DNA of 64,000 bases from Cladopsammia gracilis (taxonomy: Eukaryota > Cnidaria > Anthozoa > Scleractinia > Dendrophylliidae), in assembly GCA_022457155.1 (NCBI GenBank), contig JAJGOT010000033.1, positions 1,809,001-1,873,000 on the forward strand. Direction: 5' to 3'. Under the pieces are notes generated by a model. That model saw nothing but the letters and a program-made list of their open reading frames with translations. It was not told where the DNA came from and ran no database searches. Within the stretch, counting starts at the first letter, position 1, and each line of letters begins with the position of its first letter. The translations under genes were made by a program, and so were the position numbers. Positions 1 through 11,400 of the stretch are shown here, piece after piece.

Positions 1-853
1 CAATCCCAACTTAGTCACTTTCTGTTTAGCCATCTACCTTAAGTTCGGAACCCTTTTATCTAGGTCATCCTGAAATGAATTGACACATTTTTTTAAATCA
101 GGAGATTTTACTCTTCACCTACAAACCTTCTGGTACATTTGTTAGCAAAAAATATTTACAAGCTAAAACTAACCAAAAAATACTTGCCAGAATTTTCTTA
201 CCCCCAAAAATCCCGGCAATTTGCGACCCCATTCTAGTAACTCTATTGAAAATGCAACCCCATTATAGTCAATCCAGTCGTGAAAATGCGACCCCATCCA
301 GCGGCACATCCCCATTAGCCCATTACTAGGAAGTACCCCCCCCCCCCCCGGGGTTTGAGGTGTAGTCTATCGTAGCTCGTTGCATTTGTCCCCGAGAAGT
401 CATCTATTCTCGATTTATAAGTCATTTAATCATAAAAACAGAGACGAAAACATGATCTCGTGATCCGATCACTTACTCCGTTAACAGATGTATTCGAAAC
501 ATTGGATAACTGTACACAACGCGGCGTGCACCTTTTAAAAATAATCACAATAAAGAACACTCGAGTACATCAAAACTCTCGAACCAAGGATCAGACAAAC
601 ACTTTTGGTCTTTTCCCCAGCAGACTAATGATCACTAATCGGGGGCACGCAAGATCGGCTAGAACCAAGCGAATTGCCAACACAAATAGATTACAACTGA
701 TAAGGTGACCTGTGTGTAACTAACGCGATAAGCGCTTGTAACTTAATAACAGTTTGTTTTCTCTCCGGGGCATGACCTAATTGTAACTCAAAACGATTGT
801 GCCAAGGCGTCGCGTCGGTATAGGAAGTTTAGTTTACACGCCACAGATCAGAG
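1..853. other. 5' flank of gene 1, no gene recognised
   Basis: No coding exon is visible here. Positions 225-350 hold short imperfect direct repeats built on TGCGACCCCATT, ending in a C-run at about 341-352, which looks like a decayed MITE. The last 50 bases before the ATG at 854 are shared with the sequence before the second first exon at 2043, so they probably belong to the 5' UTR or promoter. No confident TATA box or initiator was identified. Confidence 0.5.
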
Positions 854-1010
854 ATGGGCAAAAAGGAAATCATTTCAGAGCAAGATCCTGGCATTTTTGT
901 GAGCAAAGTTAAGCTCATCATATGTGGAATAGTTTTTCTTGTGCTGTTGATTATGGTCATCGTCCTTGGAGCAGTGTTGGGCAATACACGTTCAAAATTG
1001 GCAAGCACAG
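854..1010 (+). CDS. Gene 1 first exon, copy A (cytoplasmic tail and membrane anchor)
   Basis: Encodes 52 residues beginning [10 protein letters not shown], then a hydrophobic helix of about 23 residues ending in VLGAVLG, then basic residues. This is a typical type II signal anchor. The donor GTAATC follows at 1011 and the exon ends in phase 1, which fits exon 2. Copy B at 2043 is nearly identical. Whether A, B or both are used cannot be decided here. Confidence 0.82.
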
Positions 1011-1822
1011 GTAATCTGTCACTTGTTTTTGATAGCTCAATCGCAAGGAGAACATACGAACGTACCTTTTAGCATTTTTATTCGCAGATTTGATTAACCA
1101 GAATGAAATAAATAGTAATTTAGATGTATTCGTGTTGCAGCTGAGCTTTAACAAACTTGAACTCCGGTTTGCGTGCCTAGTACAAATCGCTCCGCATTAC
1201 TGTTCATGACCCGGCGTAGTCAATCGAACGTTCGGTAATCGAACCCAATCGAACCCGATCGCTCGATTGGGTTCGATTGGGTACGGTAATCGAACTTAAT
1301 AGAATAGTACAATAGTACTATAGTACAATAGGCAAGATGTCGGACAGGGCAAAAGAGGTCAAACTTACCATTCTGGAAGCGGTGGTAAAGGGCCGACCAC
1401 GAGTGCTCTTTCGACGTCCGTGTCGGAGATAAATTTGTTGTCAAGCGGAAAAGAGGAGAAAGGGGTCCGGCTCGGAGGGAAATGGATGGTGACCGCGGCC
1501 AGCTTGGCCATTTACAACGTGAACTGGTGACTGTGCTATAGCCGCTGACGGAAAAAGTTGAAGTACAAGTCTCATTCACGATAAGCGGTTTGTTTTTCCA
1601 CCGAACAAAATCGAACCAACCGCGTCGATTGAGGTAATCGAACTTAATCGAACTCACCGAAAAGTTCCAGTTCGATTATGTTCGATTGCCGAACCAATCG
1701 AACTCCAATCGAACGATTGACTGTCAATTGGATTATTTTGAAATAAACAATTACATGTATCACCATCATCATTATCACGGTATAATGAAAACAAAAAAAG
1801 TTTTATCCGTTTTGAAAGGGCC

Positions 1823-1854
<32 letters not shown>

Positions 1855-4800
1855 CTAAAATGTACCACCTCTATTTGTTCAACTCATGTGTAATTATAAA
1901 GATTTTATGCGAGTTTATGTCTGCTTCGTGAAACACTTCTTTTGAAATATTAACGACTGAATTATGTGAACAATGCAAACATGTTTACCGTCGCGTCTGT
2001 ATAGGGAGTTTAGTTTGCACGCCACACAGTTTTCGATCAGAGATGGGCGAGAAGGAAATCATTTCAGGGCAAGCTCCTGGCATTTTTGTGAGCAAAGTTA
2101 AGCTCTTCATATGTGGAATAGTTGTTCTTGTGCTGTTGATTCTGGTCATCGTCCTTGGAGTAGTGTTGGGCCATACACGTTCAAAATTGGCAAGCACAGG
2201 TAATCTGTCACTTGTTTTTGATAGCTCAATCGCAAGGAGAACATACGATCGAACCTTTTAGCATTTTTATTCGCAGATTTGATTACCCAGTATGAAATAA
2301 ATAGTAATTTAGATCACGGTATGCGTGTTGCAGTTGAGCTTTAACAACGCTTGAACTCCGGTTTCCGTGCCCAGTACAATTCGCTCCGCATCACTGTTCA
2401 TGAGCTTTCATTGTTTAGGTTATCAAAATAATCTTCCGAAACTACAATTAAGAGAGCCGGAAATTAAAATTCAAGAAAATTCAAATTAAATTGTATTGTA
2501 AAGCCATGTAACTCAGTCTAACAGACTGTAAATTGGATTAGTTTTGAAATAAACAATTATCATCATCATCATCATCACCACAGTATAATGAAAAGCAGAA
2601 AAAATGTTTATCGGGGGTGGGGGGGGGGGACCTCTAAAATGCACCAGAAACCAGTTTTGTGAGTTTGGCTCACATTAATTTCGATCCCTATAAAGAGGCA
2701 CCAATTAGTTTTGAAAAGTTGTTCCCGTCAGCATATGTTTTTGGTTTAATACGCTGAAAGGTATCAGGATATAAACAGTCACCCCCCCCCCCCCCCCCCC
2801 CACAGATGAAAGTAGTTCCTGTCAGCATATGTTTTTGGTTTACTGAATACGCTGAAAGGTATCAGGCGTGCGTTTCTCGAAGCTCCCGAAGACTTTCCGG
2901 GCCCGAAAGCAATTTTTTAAATGTAGTTTCTAACGAAAGGCGTTGAACTTTTTAGCCCACAAATCAGCTAAAGTTGTGTAGTAAACGAAAGATTTTATTG
3001 CTTTGCTTTCAAATTCAACAAAAACCGAATCTTTATTGGTAAACATTCTGCACGTAACAACAGCTTTTCGGATCCGAAAAGTTTTCGGAACTTTCGAGAA
3101 ACGCACGCCAGGATATAAACTCAGACAGTGGTCATTTTCGATTTCAAACGCCCTTAGTGGTACGACAATCACCCCACCCCTCCCCCCCCCCCACAGGTAA
3201 AAGGGCTGGTCATGCTTTGTACATAACAATATAAATCGCGGGAGAGAGACATGAGAGAGACATGTAATTAATGGAATGTAAATACAGCTTATTTTAACGC
3301 GAAGAAATAAGACCCTCATGTTTATAGAAGCAGTATACACTTGACAGACTTCGCAAATGCACCATCTAGCTTGCTAGAATGTAAACAAACAACGAACGCA
3401 AACATACACAACTAGAGTCTAGTTAGGTGTATTGGACAACCCTCATATCATCCCCGTGACTACCACTCGTTGATCGATGGAGTGTATCCTAGTTTTCACT
3501 CGACAAAATCTGGCTATCTGGACCTCACAGCGCATGACCAAAGTAAGAAATTCTATTCTTGAATTCCCACTGAAACTGCTTTAAATTTTCGCCATATTTG
3601 AGCTCAAAGTGCTATTTCCTATCAGTTAAAATCACCACACGATGATGGGTTAATATTTGGGCTTTACTAAAACTATGCAAATGCCCCCCTGGGTGGGAGG
3701 GACGGGAACAGAAAATACAGTAAACCCGCTTCTTTGCTCTCGCTCGCTAAATGACAAGAATGTTCACAATCCCGGCGTAGCCAATCGATAAAATCGGTAC
3801 CAGTAAAAATCGAATGAAATCAAGTAATTTTTATCGATTGGTATTCGGTGTGTCAAATCGATATTATCGATTTTGTTTGATTTTATCGATTTCTAACGGA
3901 AAACGTTTTGTAAGGGTTATTGACCAGGAGCGAGGGGATATGTGATATATTCCCCTCGTGGCGTAGGGAATATATCACATATCCCCGAGGGACTGGTCAA
4001 TAACATGTTTATTTTCCACCTTGTGAGGTTTTCTAAAACAAAGAAACTATTAATTTTTCGGAAAGTAACATTCCGTTCAATTCAAATGCAAAAAAGCATG
4101 ATTCCGCAAGGCCGCATTGGGATCACGGCACATTACGAAGCGAGACGGTAAACATGTTTTGCTTTTGCCAAATTTGCATTGAGCACGTTGCTTCGTTACG
4201 AGTAGAGAGAGAGAGAGAAGAAAATGCTATGAACAGTACTCGTGGTCTCGCCATGGCCCAACTGCCCACCTTCATCTTTCGAAGATCAGTGGAGTGGTTG
4301 CGGCGGTGTGTTTTCCAAGGGAAAGCGGCAGAAACATATTCAGGTTCAAGCGTAAAACGAGGCGTCATACATTATTGAAGACCCGAAACCTGAATCGAGG
4401 TACGATACCATCGAATAATGTTATTAACATTTCGCTTTTTGGTCGCGACCGGCAAGTTAATTACGTATGAATATGATTGATGAAGTTGTCTTTTTTGTAA
4501 ACAAAAAATATTGACCGATGCTAGAGCGTTTTCCTTGTTACGCCCTATTTTGTATTCCCGTTTGTGTTATTCTATTATGAGCCGAATACGTCGAGGGGAC
4601 TAAGGCGAGGGGAATATGTCGAGGGGAATATGTTGGGGGGAATATGTTAAGGGGAATATGTTGAGGGGAATATATAATCCTTTGTTTTGCTATTGTTATC
4701 AGCTATTGTTTTCAGCCCCGCCTCTCCCCTGTTACAATCAAAGCCGCACCCAGCTTTTCAGACACTGTAATGAACGGGGTTATGTGATATATTCCCCTGA

Positions 4801-5440
4801 AAAGAACAAAGAAAACCGAGCTAGGTGGAAAATAAGTTTGTTTTTGGTATAAAAATAGCTGGTGCACAATGAACAAAATGTACTTATTCAATAAAACATG
4901 TTTAGTTCACCATTTGACGTTCACAAGAAACACGAAACGATAAACAAGGCAAACGATAAATGCGGAAAAAAAAATACATTGTCAGCAACATAGAAATAAC
5001 AAAACAGTCCTTTCAATTTTCTCGTAAAAATCATCCCTAGTAGAACTCGAGATCCACCTACCAGTTCTGGAAGCAGATGGCCTGTATACTTTGCCTTGTT
5101 GAAGAGACAGGAACTCTGAAATGTGGTAATATGTGCCTTCGTATTCAACATAATTCTATCCAACTTTTCTGGACTCATACAGACCAGAGGGAAAGGCACG
5201 AACGGGACTCAGGTCCTATGCGAGGTGCCATCCCTTCCAATCCCACAACCCGCAAGGTTGACCACACCACCGGGGTCTACGGCCCCTCCAGTACTCTTTT
5301 CGAATAGTGATGTGGGATCTTTAACGTCCCACAAGAACAAATCAGAGAGTGCTGTGAGACGGGGCCTACAATTTTTTCGTCCTTATCCGAGAAGACTAGA
5401 ATGTCATACCATTTGCAGAAGTCATTACAAAGGCGGCACA

Positions 5441-5482
<42 letters not shown>

Positions 5483-8400
5483 AGGTTTGAACCAACGACC
5501 TCCCGCTCAGCAGACCGGAACTCTACCACTGAGCTAACCGGGCGGCGGTTAGGGTGGGCAGTGTAATTTTTCAAATTTGAAGCAGTGTAATTTTTCAAAT
5601 TTGCAGCAGAGGACTTGTCTTCTTCTACGGAAACATCACGACGAGGACGTTTGCAAGTGCTTTTATATTCTCCATCATCCCATGTGAGAATTTGGTGCCG
5701 CTGTTTTGCCAGATAATTCAATTGCTACATCAGAGTGACATTCACAGAGAAAAGTGTAGCTACTTTTAGCTGCGTCGCTTGAGAATGATAATCAATACAG
5801 GTGTCGTGAAACCAGTTTTCGTAGTTTGGAAAGTTGCATCCGATCCATTTTGCTGATCGATGCTGATCTAGGTGGTTGGAAATCCCTTTTTTTTGGTATT
5901 GACATCGTGTTAATTTATACAGGTAGCAATTATTGGGAGCATAATCGTCGATGTCTGTATTTTCATTTTCTGTGTTTTGTGTTGCAATGGTGGCAGATGT
6001 AAACGTCGTAGTCAACCGGCGTAGAGAAAGCCAGTCGAAGTGAAGCTGGGCAGTAAATGTTGGTTGTGTTATATAAAAGAAAATTCTATTCACTGTTTGT
6101 CTCTTGATTTTAATGAATAAGGTGGTTAAAATCGATTTTAAAAGCCAAAAGTTCACTCGTTAAAAATCGATAACAATCGGTGAAAATCAAGAAAAATCGA
6201 TAAAACAAATAAGTGTGTCGTCGATTTTTACCGATTGATCGATACAATCGATATCAATCAAATTATCGATATCAATCAAATTTACCAAATTTACCGATTT
6301 TTACCGATTTATAAATCGGTACCGATTTTTATCGATTGGCTACGCCGGGTCACCATATCTCCAAATCTACACATCTATAAATTCCTAATGACGTCAATCC
6401 AACCGCAACGCCGGCCCGGATTTTAAACTACGTTATAAAATTCATTAATTATTCATTAAAGTTATGACAAATCGATAGGTGGTATTTGAGTCACATGTAC
6501 ACCTCTGTAAACCCCATCTGTGTAAAAGTCATTAATAATTCATAAGGGTACTTACAAATAGAAATGAGCCATTCCAATCACATGGTTACCCTGTATAGGC
6601 CGATACAATCTTGATACAACTCACTAGTGGTTGTATCTAATTTACATTCCAGATACAACTCTCTAGTGGTTGTATCAAATTTACATTCCAGATACAACTC
6701 ACGAGTGGTTGTATCTAATTTACATGTGAATGTGAATTTCACAAGTTGTTTACTACATTCGCGTCCGTGTTGTATCGGCACTATACATTCACTCGCCTTC
6801 GGCTCGTGATTGTATATAGGCCGATACAACACTCCCGCTCATGTAGTAAGCATTGCATACAAATCAATTGAGTTGATGAATTATTAAACAGTAGAATTAA
6901 CTTTTGATACAAACACCTGCTCAGCTAATTAGTATTCATAACTGACTTTTCATACAGATCTCTACTCATTGTCCGATCGCCTAAATTGTATTAAAGTCAT
7001 TCTATTCAAACAGTCAACTTTGGATTCTATTAAACAAGGCGTCGCCACGAGGGATTCGGCCTTTCTTGGTTTCCAAAAGTCCCTCTTCTTTGGACCTGTT
7101 TACCATAAATAGGACACTAAAAGCGCTTTATATATAGCTGAGTGGCCGTATTAGAAGTATAAAAGTATTTTTCACCAAATTAGCCCCAGAGTTCGTCACG
7201 CAATCTTTCCTCCTCCAGAGAAGCGCGTGACGTCTGCGTCTGTCCGTAGGCGTCCGCATGGAGAACATTGGCAGTTATTAATCAAAGTACCTTCTTATTT
7301 GTACTTCTTGCAGAGAAAGCAAAAGTTCAGGAAGGCGCATCAGATTCACCCGCTACAACAACGTCTGCTCCAGGCCCTACCACCCCTGGTACTGAAGTGT
7401 GGTGGAATGTTCGTCTCCCTGACAACATTATCCCAGTGCATTATGATGTTGTTCTTTATATCGACCTCAAGAACCTGTTGTTCAATGGCAACGTAGCAAT
7501 TCTGGTAAATGTTACAAAACCAACCGAGAATGTACTGGTCCATGTCAATAAGATGAATATTACATCGCATTCAGTGGAGAAAGTTTCAGGTGGAGGTTAG
7601 GAAAGTCTTTTTGTTAATTTTCCATTCCCGTAATTTTTTGAATGATCTTTCATTAAATCTTTCATTGAATTCACCGTTGAAACATACAGAGTCATAATTT
7701 GCTGTTTGATAACATCAGGTTTTCACAAACTATCAAATGCCTTAACTTTTATGTCCGCCTTCACACAGTTTTCATGGGTACCCAATAAGGAATGCACAGG
7801 GAACCCAATGAGGAATGAACAGGGAACCCAATAAGGAATACACAGGGCACCCCATAAGGAATGTTTATGAAAACGCATGGAATGGCGTTGCACTGTGTTA
7901 TCATATTATTTTCGTGCCTTTAAAAGCTACAACGTTTTGGTTCTTTTAGCTGAATATTTCAGCAGCAGAAAGTTTTAGAGAAAAAGGAGTCTTATCAACT
8001 TTCCGAAAATTATAGCTCACCTTATTTCGTACCCTAAACGACTGCATTGTTTTATCCCTCGGAAAACATAACGCGCGCACTCGTTACATTTTCCGACGAT
8101 AGGAAAACTCTAGTTTTTAATACAGTTTATCGCGAATTTTTAAGATAACTGAGGCCTTCCGAACAGCTTTTCGCCACAGTTTTTACTTCCGTGTTGGAAC
8201 AACAACGATAAACTCTGTCGGGTCAACCCCTAAGTCTTGACAAAACTTCTACTGCAAGGACTAATGAGCATAACGCAGACGCATAAATGAGACAGACAAA
8301 ATTGTTCTTGTTTTGTCTCTGTAAGTTGTCCTTTAAGCTTTGCTGTGTCCTAACATGCTCTCACTTTTGTTTTCAACTCATTTGGCAGATCCCCTCGGCA

Positions 8401-11400
8401 TAAAGGATGCTTTCCGGTTTAAGAAAAACCAGTTCTATGTTATGGTCATGGATTCAGCTTTAGAAAAAGGTCAACAATACAAAATCAAGTTGAAATTCAG
8501 TGCAGTGCTGACAGATGACTTGGCAGGATTGTATAAAAGCACTTACAAACGACAAGATGGCCGTGAGGTGTAAGTTTATTAGCTATTTAACAAATAGATT
8601 CCGTTTTGTCATGCGTCTGTTCAGTTGTAGACCACAGATGACGTCAAAATGTGGTAAGAACAATATAGTGAATAATGTGCCAGTGTAAATACAGTTAAAG
8701 TGAAAGGCAGTTAATAATATTTAATGTATAGTACCATAATCGCACATTACAATCCTTATATATTACCATGAAGCAAACAAATCCTATACTCTATCTTGAT
8801 GAAACTGATTCAAAGTTCACCAAATTTTATGGCAATTGGTATCGCATACAACTGTTTCGAGAAAGGTTGTCGGAAGAAAGCGTAAACGTGCACGCGACAA
8901 TCCAGACAGGTATTGTGGGTAGTCATCCGCGCTATATCCTAAAAACTTATTTATCCCAATGGCCCGCCATTTAAGATCGTTCCTGTACGGACGAGGCATC
9001 GCGGGTTTTATGTATTTATTCGACTTATTAAAATTCATTGATCATATCCCATATTATTTTTCGGGATTGTCGCGTGCACTTTTGCGCTTTTTTCCGACAA
9101 CCTTTTTCGAAACAGCTGTATACAAACCTCCTTCACGGTAGTGATTTCCTGTGTTTTTCTTCATGAATTATTCATGCTTTGATAACTATGTTTAGTATAA
9201 ATCTACTAGCGTTCTATCACGAATGCTGTTCTCTTATTGGCTACGCTACTCACTATCTATCCTGATGTAGAAAGTGAGTGTGTGCGGTTGTCAGTGCATG
9301 TGCGGTTGTCATTTATATCATTATTCAATAAAAGTGCGAGCCTGTCTTATAAATTTTGAACGTCTAGTAGATTTGTACTGAAACAATTAGATTATTCGCT
9401 CTTGATTTCTATGCGTGATAGCCAGTTGATTCGGGCTTCGCCCTCATCAACTATCATGCGATAAAAATCTCGAGCTCACAATCTAATTGTTTATTAATCA
9501 CGACTTTCAGAAAAAATAACCAGTTACACCAACTTGAAACACTTATTTGGATAACAATTATAAACTAAACATTTATCTATAGTGTATAGTGATACGTCAG
9601 CGAAGTTAGTATCAGTTGTTGGCCTGGGCGGCCGCACTGTACTCGGCCAGGTTGATGTACGGTTGACGTGTTTATCTTGCTTGACTGTTTTGATTGTAGG
9701 ACCATTGCAGCCACTCAGTTTCAACCCACCGATGCACGGAGGACATTCCCTTGCTTTGATGAGCCAGCGCTGAAAGCAACATTCACTGTCACCTTAGCTC
9801 ATGATCCCAAAATGATCTCTATTTCTAACATGCCCATCGAGAAGAGTGAGATAAAGGATAGTTGGCAGCTAGATCACTTTCAAAAAACGCCAATAATGCC
9901 AACTTACCTACTTGCTTTTGTGGTGTGTGACTTCCTTAATAAGACTAACACAACCATTGGTGGAACGAAGGTAAGCCACGAACATTGTTGAAAAATATTA
10001 ATACCATCATTTGACCCGTACGGCCCTGCGAGCCTTTTCTTTGCAAAACCAGTGTGCTTTCGTGTGTACCGACCGTAATGAGGCAAAGTTGCCTTGTTTT
10101 AGGAACACCAAACACAAATCAGAAGAACCCAACGAATCCTTTCTGTGGAAAATCTGTTTGGAAGGCCTTGGATAGCGCCAAACATATTTTGTAAAGTAAT
10201 GAAAAAAAAAAGTGGTACCATGCAAAAGTACTGCCGAAGAGGTTTCATTTGAATAGTTACTCCATAGGATTTCGTCCGCAGACTCAAAAGTTAGAAGACC
10301 CACATCACATAACATCACGTCATCTTTGTAAAGCGCATTTTATCATGTACATAAAATTTGCGTTATTTATGTCTCTATAACTGACTATAGTTTTAAAAAG
10401 GTAAGACAAAACAAACGTTCATAACATCGGAAAATGTAACAGCTTTTGTTTTCGAATTAACAAAAATGTCGTTTGGGTATCGCCATAACAGCTTTTGTTT
10501 TCGAAGGAATAAAACATGTCGTTTTGAGTACTTCCGACGGTCGGCTAGGATTTCGGAAAGGATAAAGCAGCTAATAAATAAGGAGATAAGGTTCCTTTTC
10601 CTAAAATTTCTGCTGCGGAAATATTCGACCAAAAGAACCGTAAAAATCAGACTGTATAGACCTTTATCACGCGGCTATATTGCCACCCCGGAGAATAACA
10701 TGCTTTGTTTATTGCCCGTCCAGCCTCGCAGTGAAAAAGATGAAAACGAGGTTGGGCGGGCGAAAATCTTTTGATTTTATATAAAATGGCGGGACGTGAT
10801 AAAGGCCTATTACCTTTCACATAGATTCCGTTATAGGCACGAAATTAATGTGACAAAAAAAAAAAACAAAACCAAAAAAAAAAAAACAGTGCAATGCGAT
10901 TCCAAGCGTTTTCCTAAACTTTTCTTATTGGGTTCCCTGTAAAGGCACCATAATGATATGGTAAACATTACAACGCCATTCCAAGCGTTTGTCTAAACAC
11001 TTCTCGTTGGGTGCCCTGTAAAGGCACCATAATGATATGGGAAAACAGTTCAAGGCCATTCCAAGCGTTTTCCTAAACATTTCTCGTTGGGTTCCCTGTA
11101 AAGGCACCATAATGATATGGTAAACATTACAACGCCATTCCAAGCGTTTGTCTAAACACGTCTCGTTGGGTGCCCTGTAAAGGCACCATAATGATATGGG
11201 AAAACAGTTCGAGGCCATTCCAAGCGTTTTCCTGAACATTACTCGTTGGGTGCCCTGTAAAGGCACCATAATGATATGGGAAAACAGTTCAAGGCCATTC
11301 CAAACGTTTTCCTAAACATTTCTCGTTGGGTGCCCTGTAAAGGCACTATAATGATATGGGAAAACAGTTCAAGGCCATTCCAAGCGTTTTCCTAAACACC

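Larger units (their letters stand above)
795..1870 (+). repeat. Tandem duplication unit, copy A (holds first exon A)
   Basis: Positions 795-1209 and 1719-1870 match 1985-2403 and 2528-2645, covering 5' leader, first exon, donor site and following intron sequence. Copy A is interrupted by the MITE at 1210-1718, which replaces about 120 bases still present in copy B. The duplication therefore came before the MITE. A G-run of about 30 bases lies near 1824-1850. Confidence 0.8.
3771..6349. mobile_element. 2.6 kb inverted-repeat DNA transposon, non-autonomous and composite
   Basis: The left end CCCGGCGTAGCCAATCGAT and the right end ATCGATTGGCTACGCCGGG are inverted, and both arms continue as ATCGATTTTTACCG-type subterminal repeats (about 3771-3895 and 6110-6349). 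Inside lie a palindrome with (GGGGAATAT)n-type repeats (3916-4850), a minus-strand SINE (5110-5548) and a decayed minus-strand frame (5725-6156). No intact transposase is visible, so the superfamily is uncertain. Confidence 0.75.

Noticed and set aside
1220..1657. 145 residue minus-strand protein
   Set aside because: Lies wholly in a MITE with inverted ATCGAA repeats; no family resemblance.
10925..11269. 114 residue minus-strand protein
   Set aside because: By-product of the 80 bp satellite; 240 bases make three units in frame.
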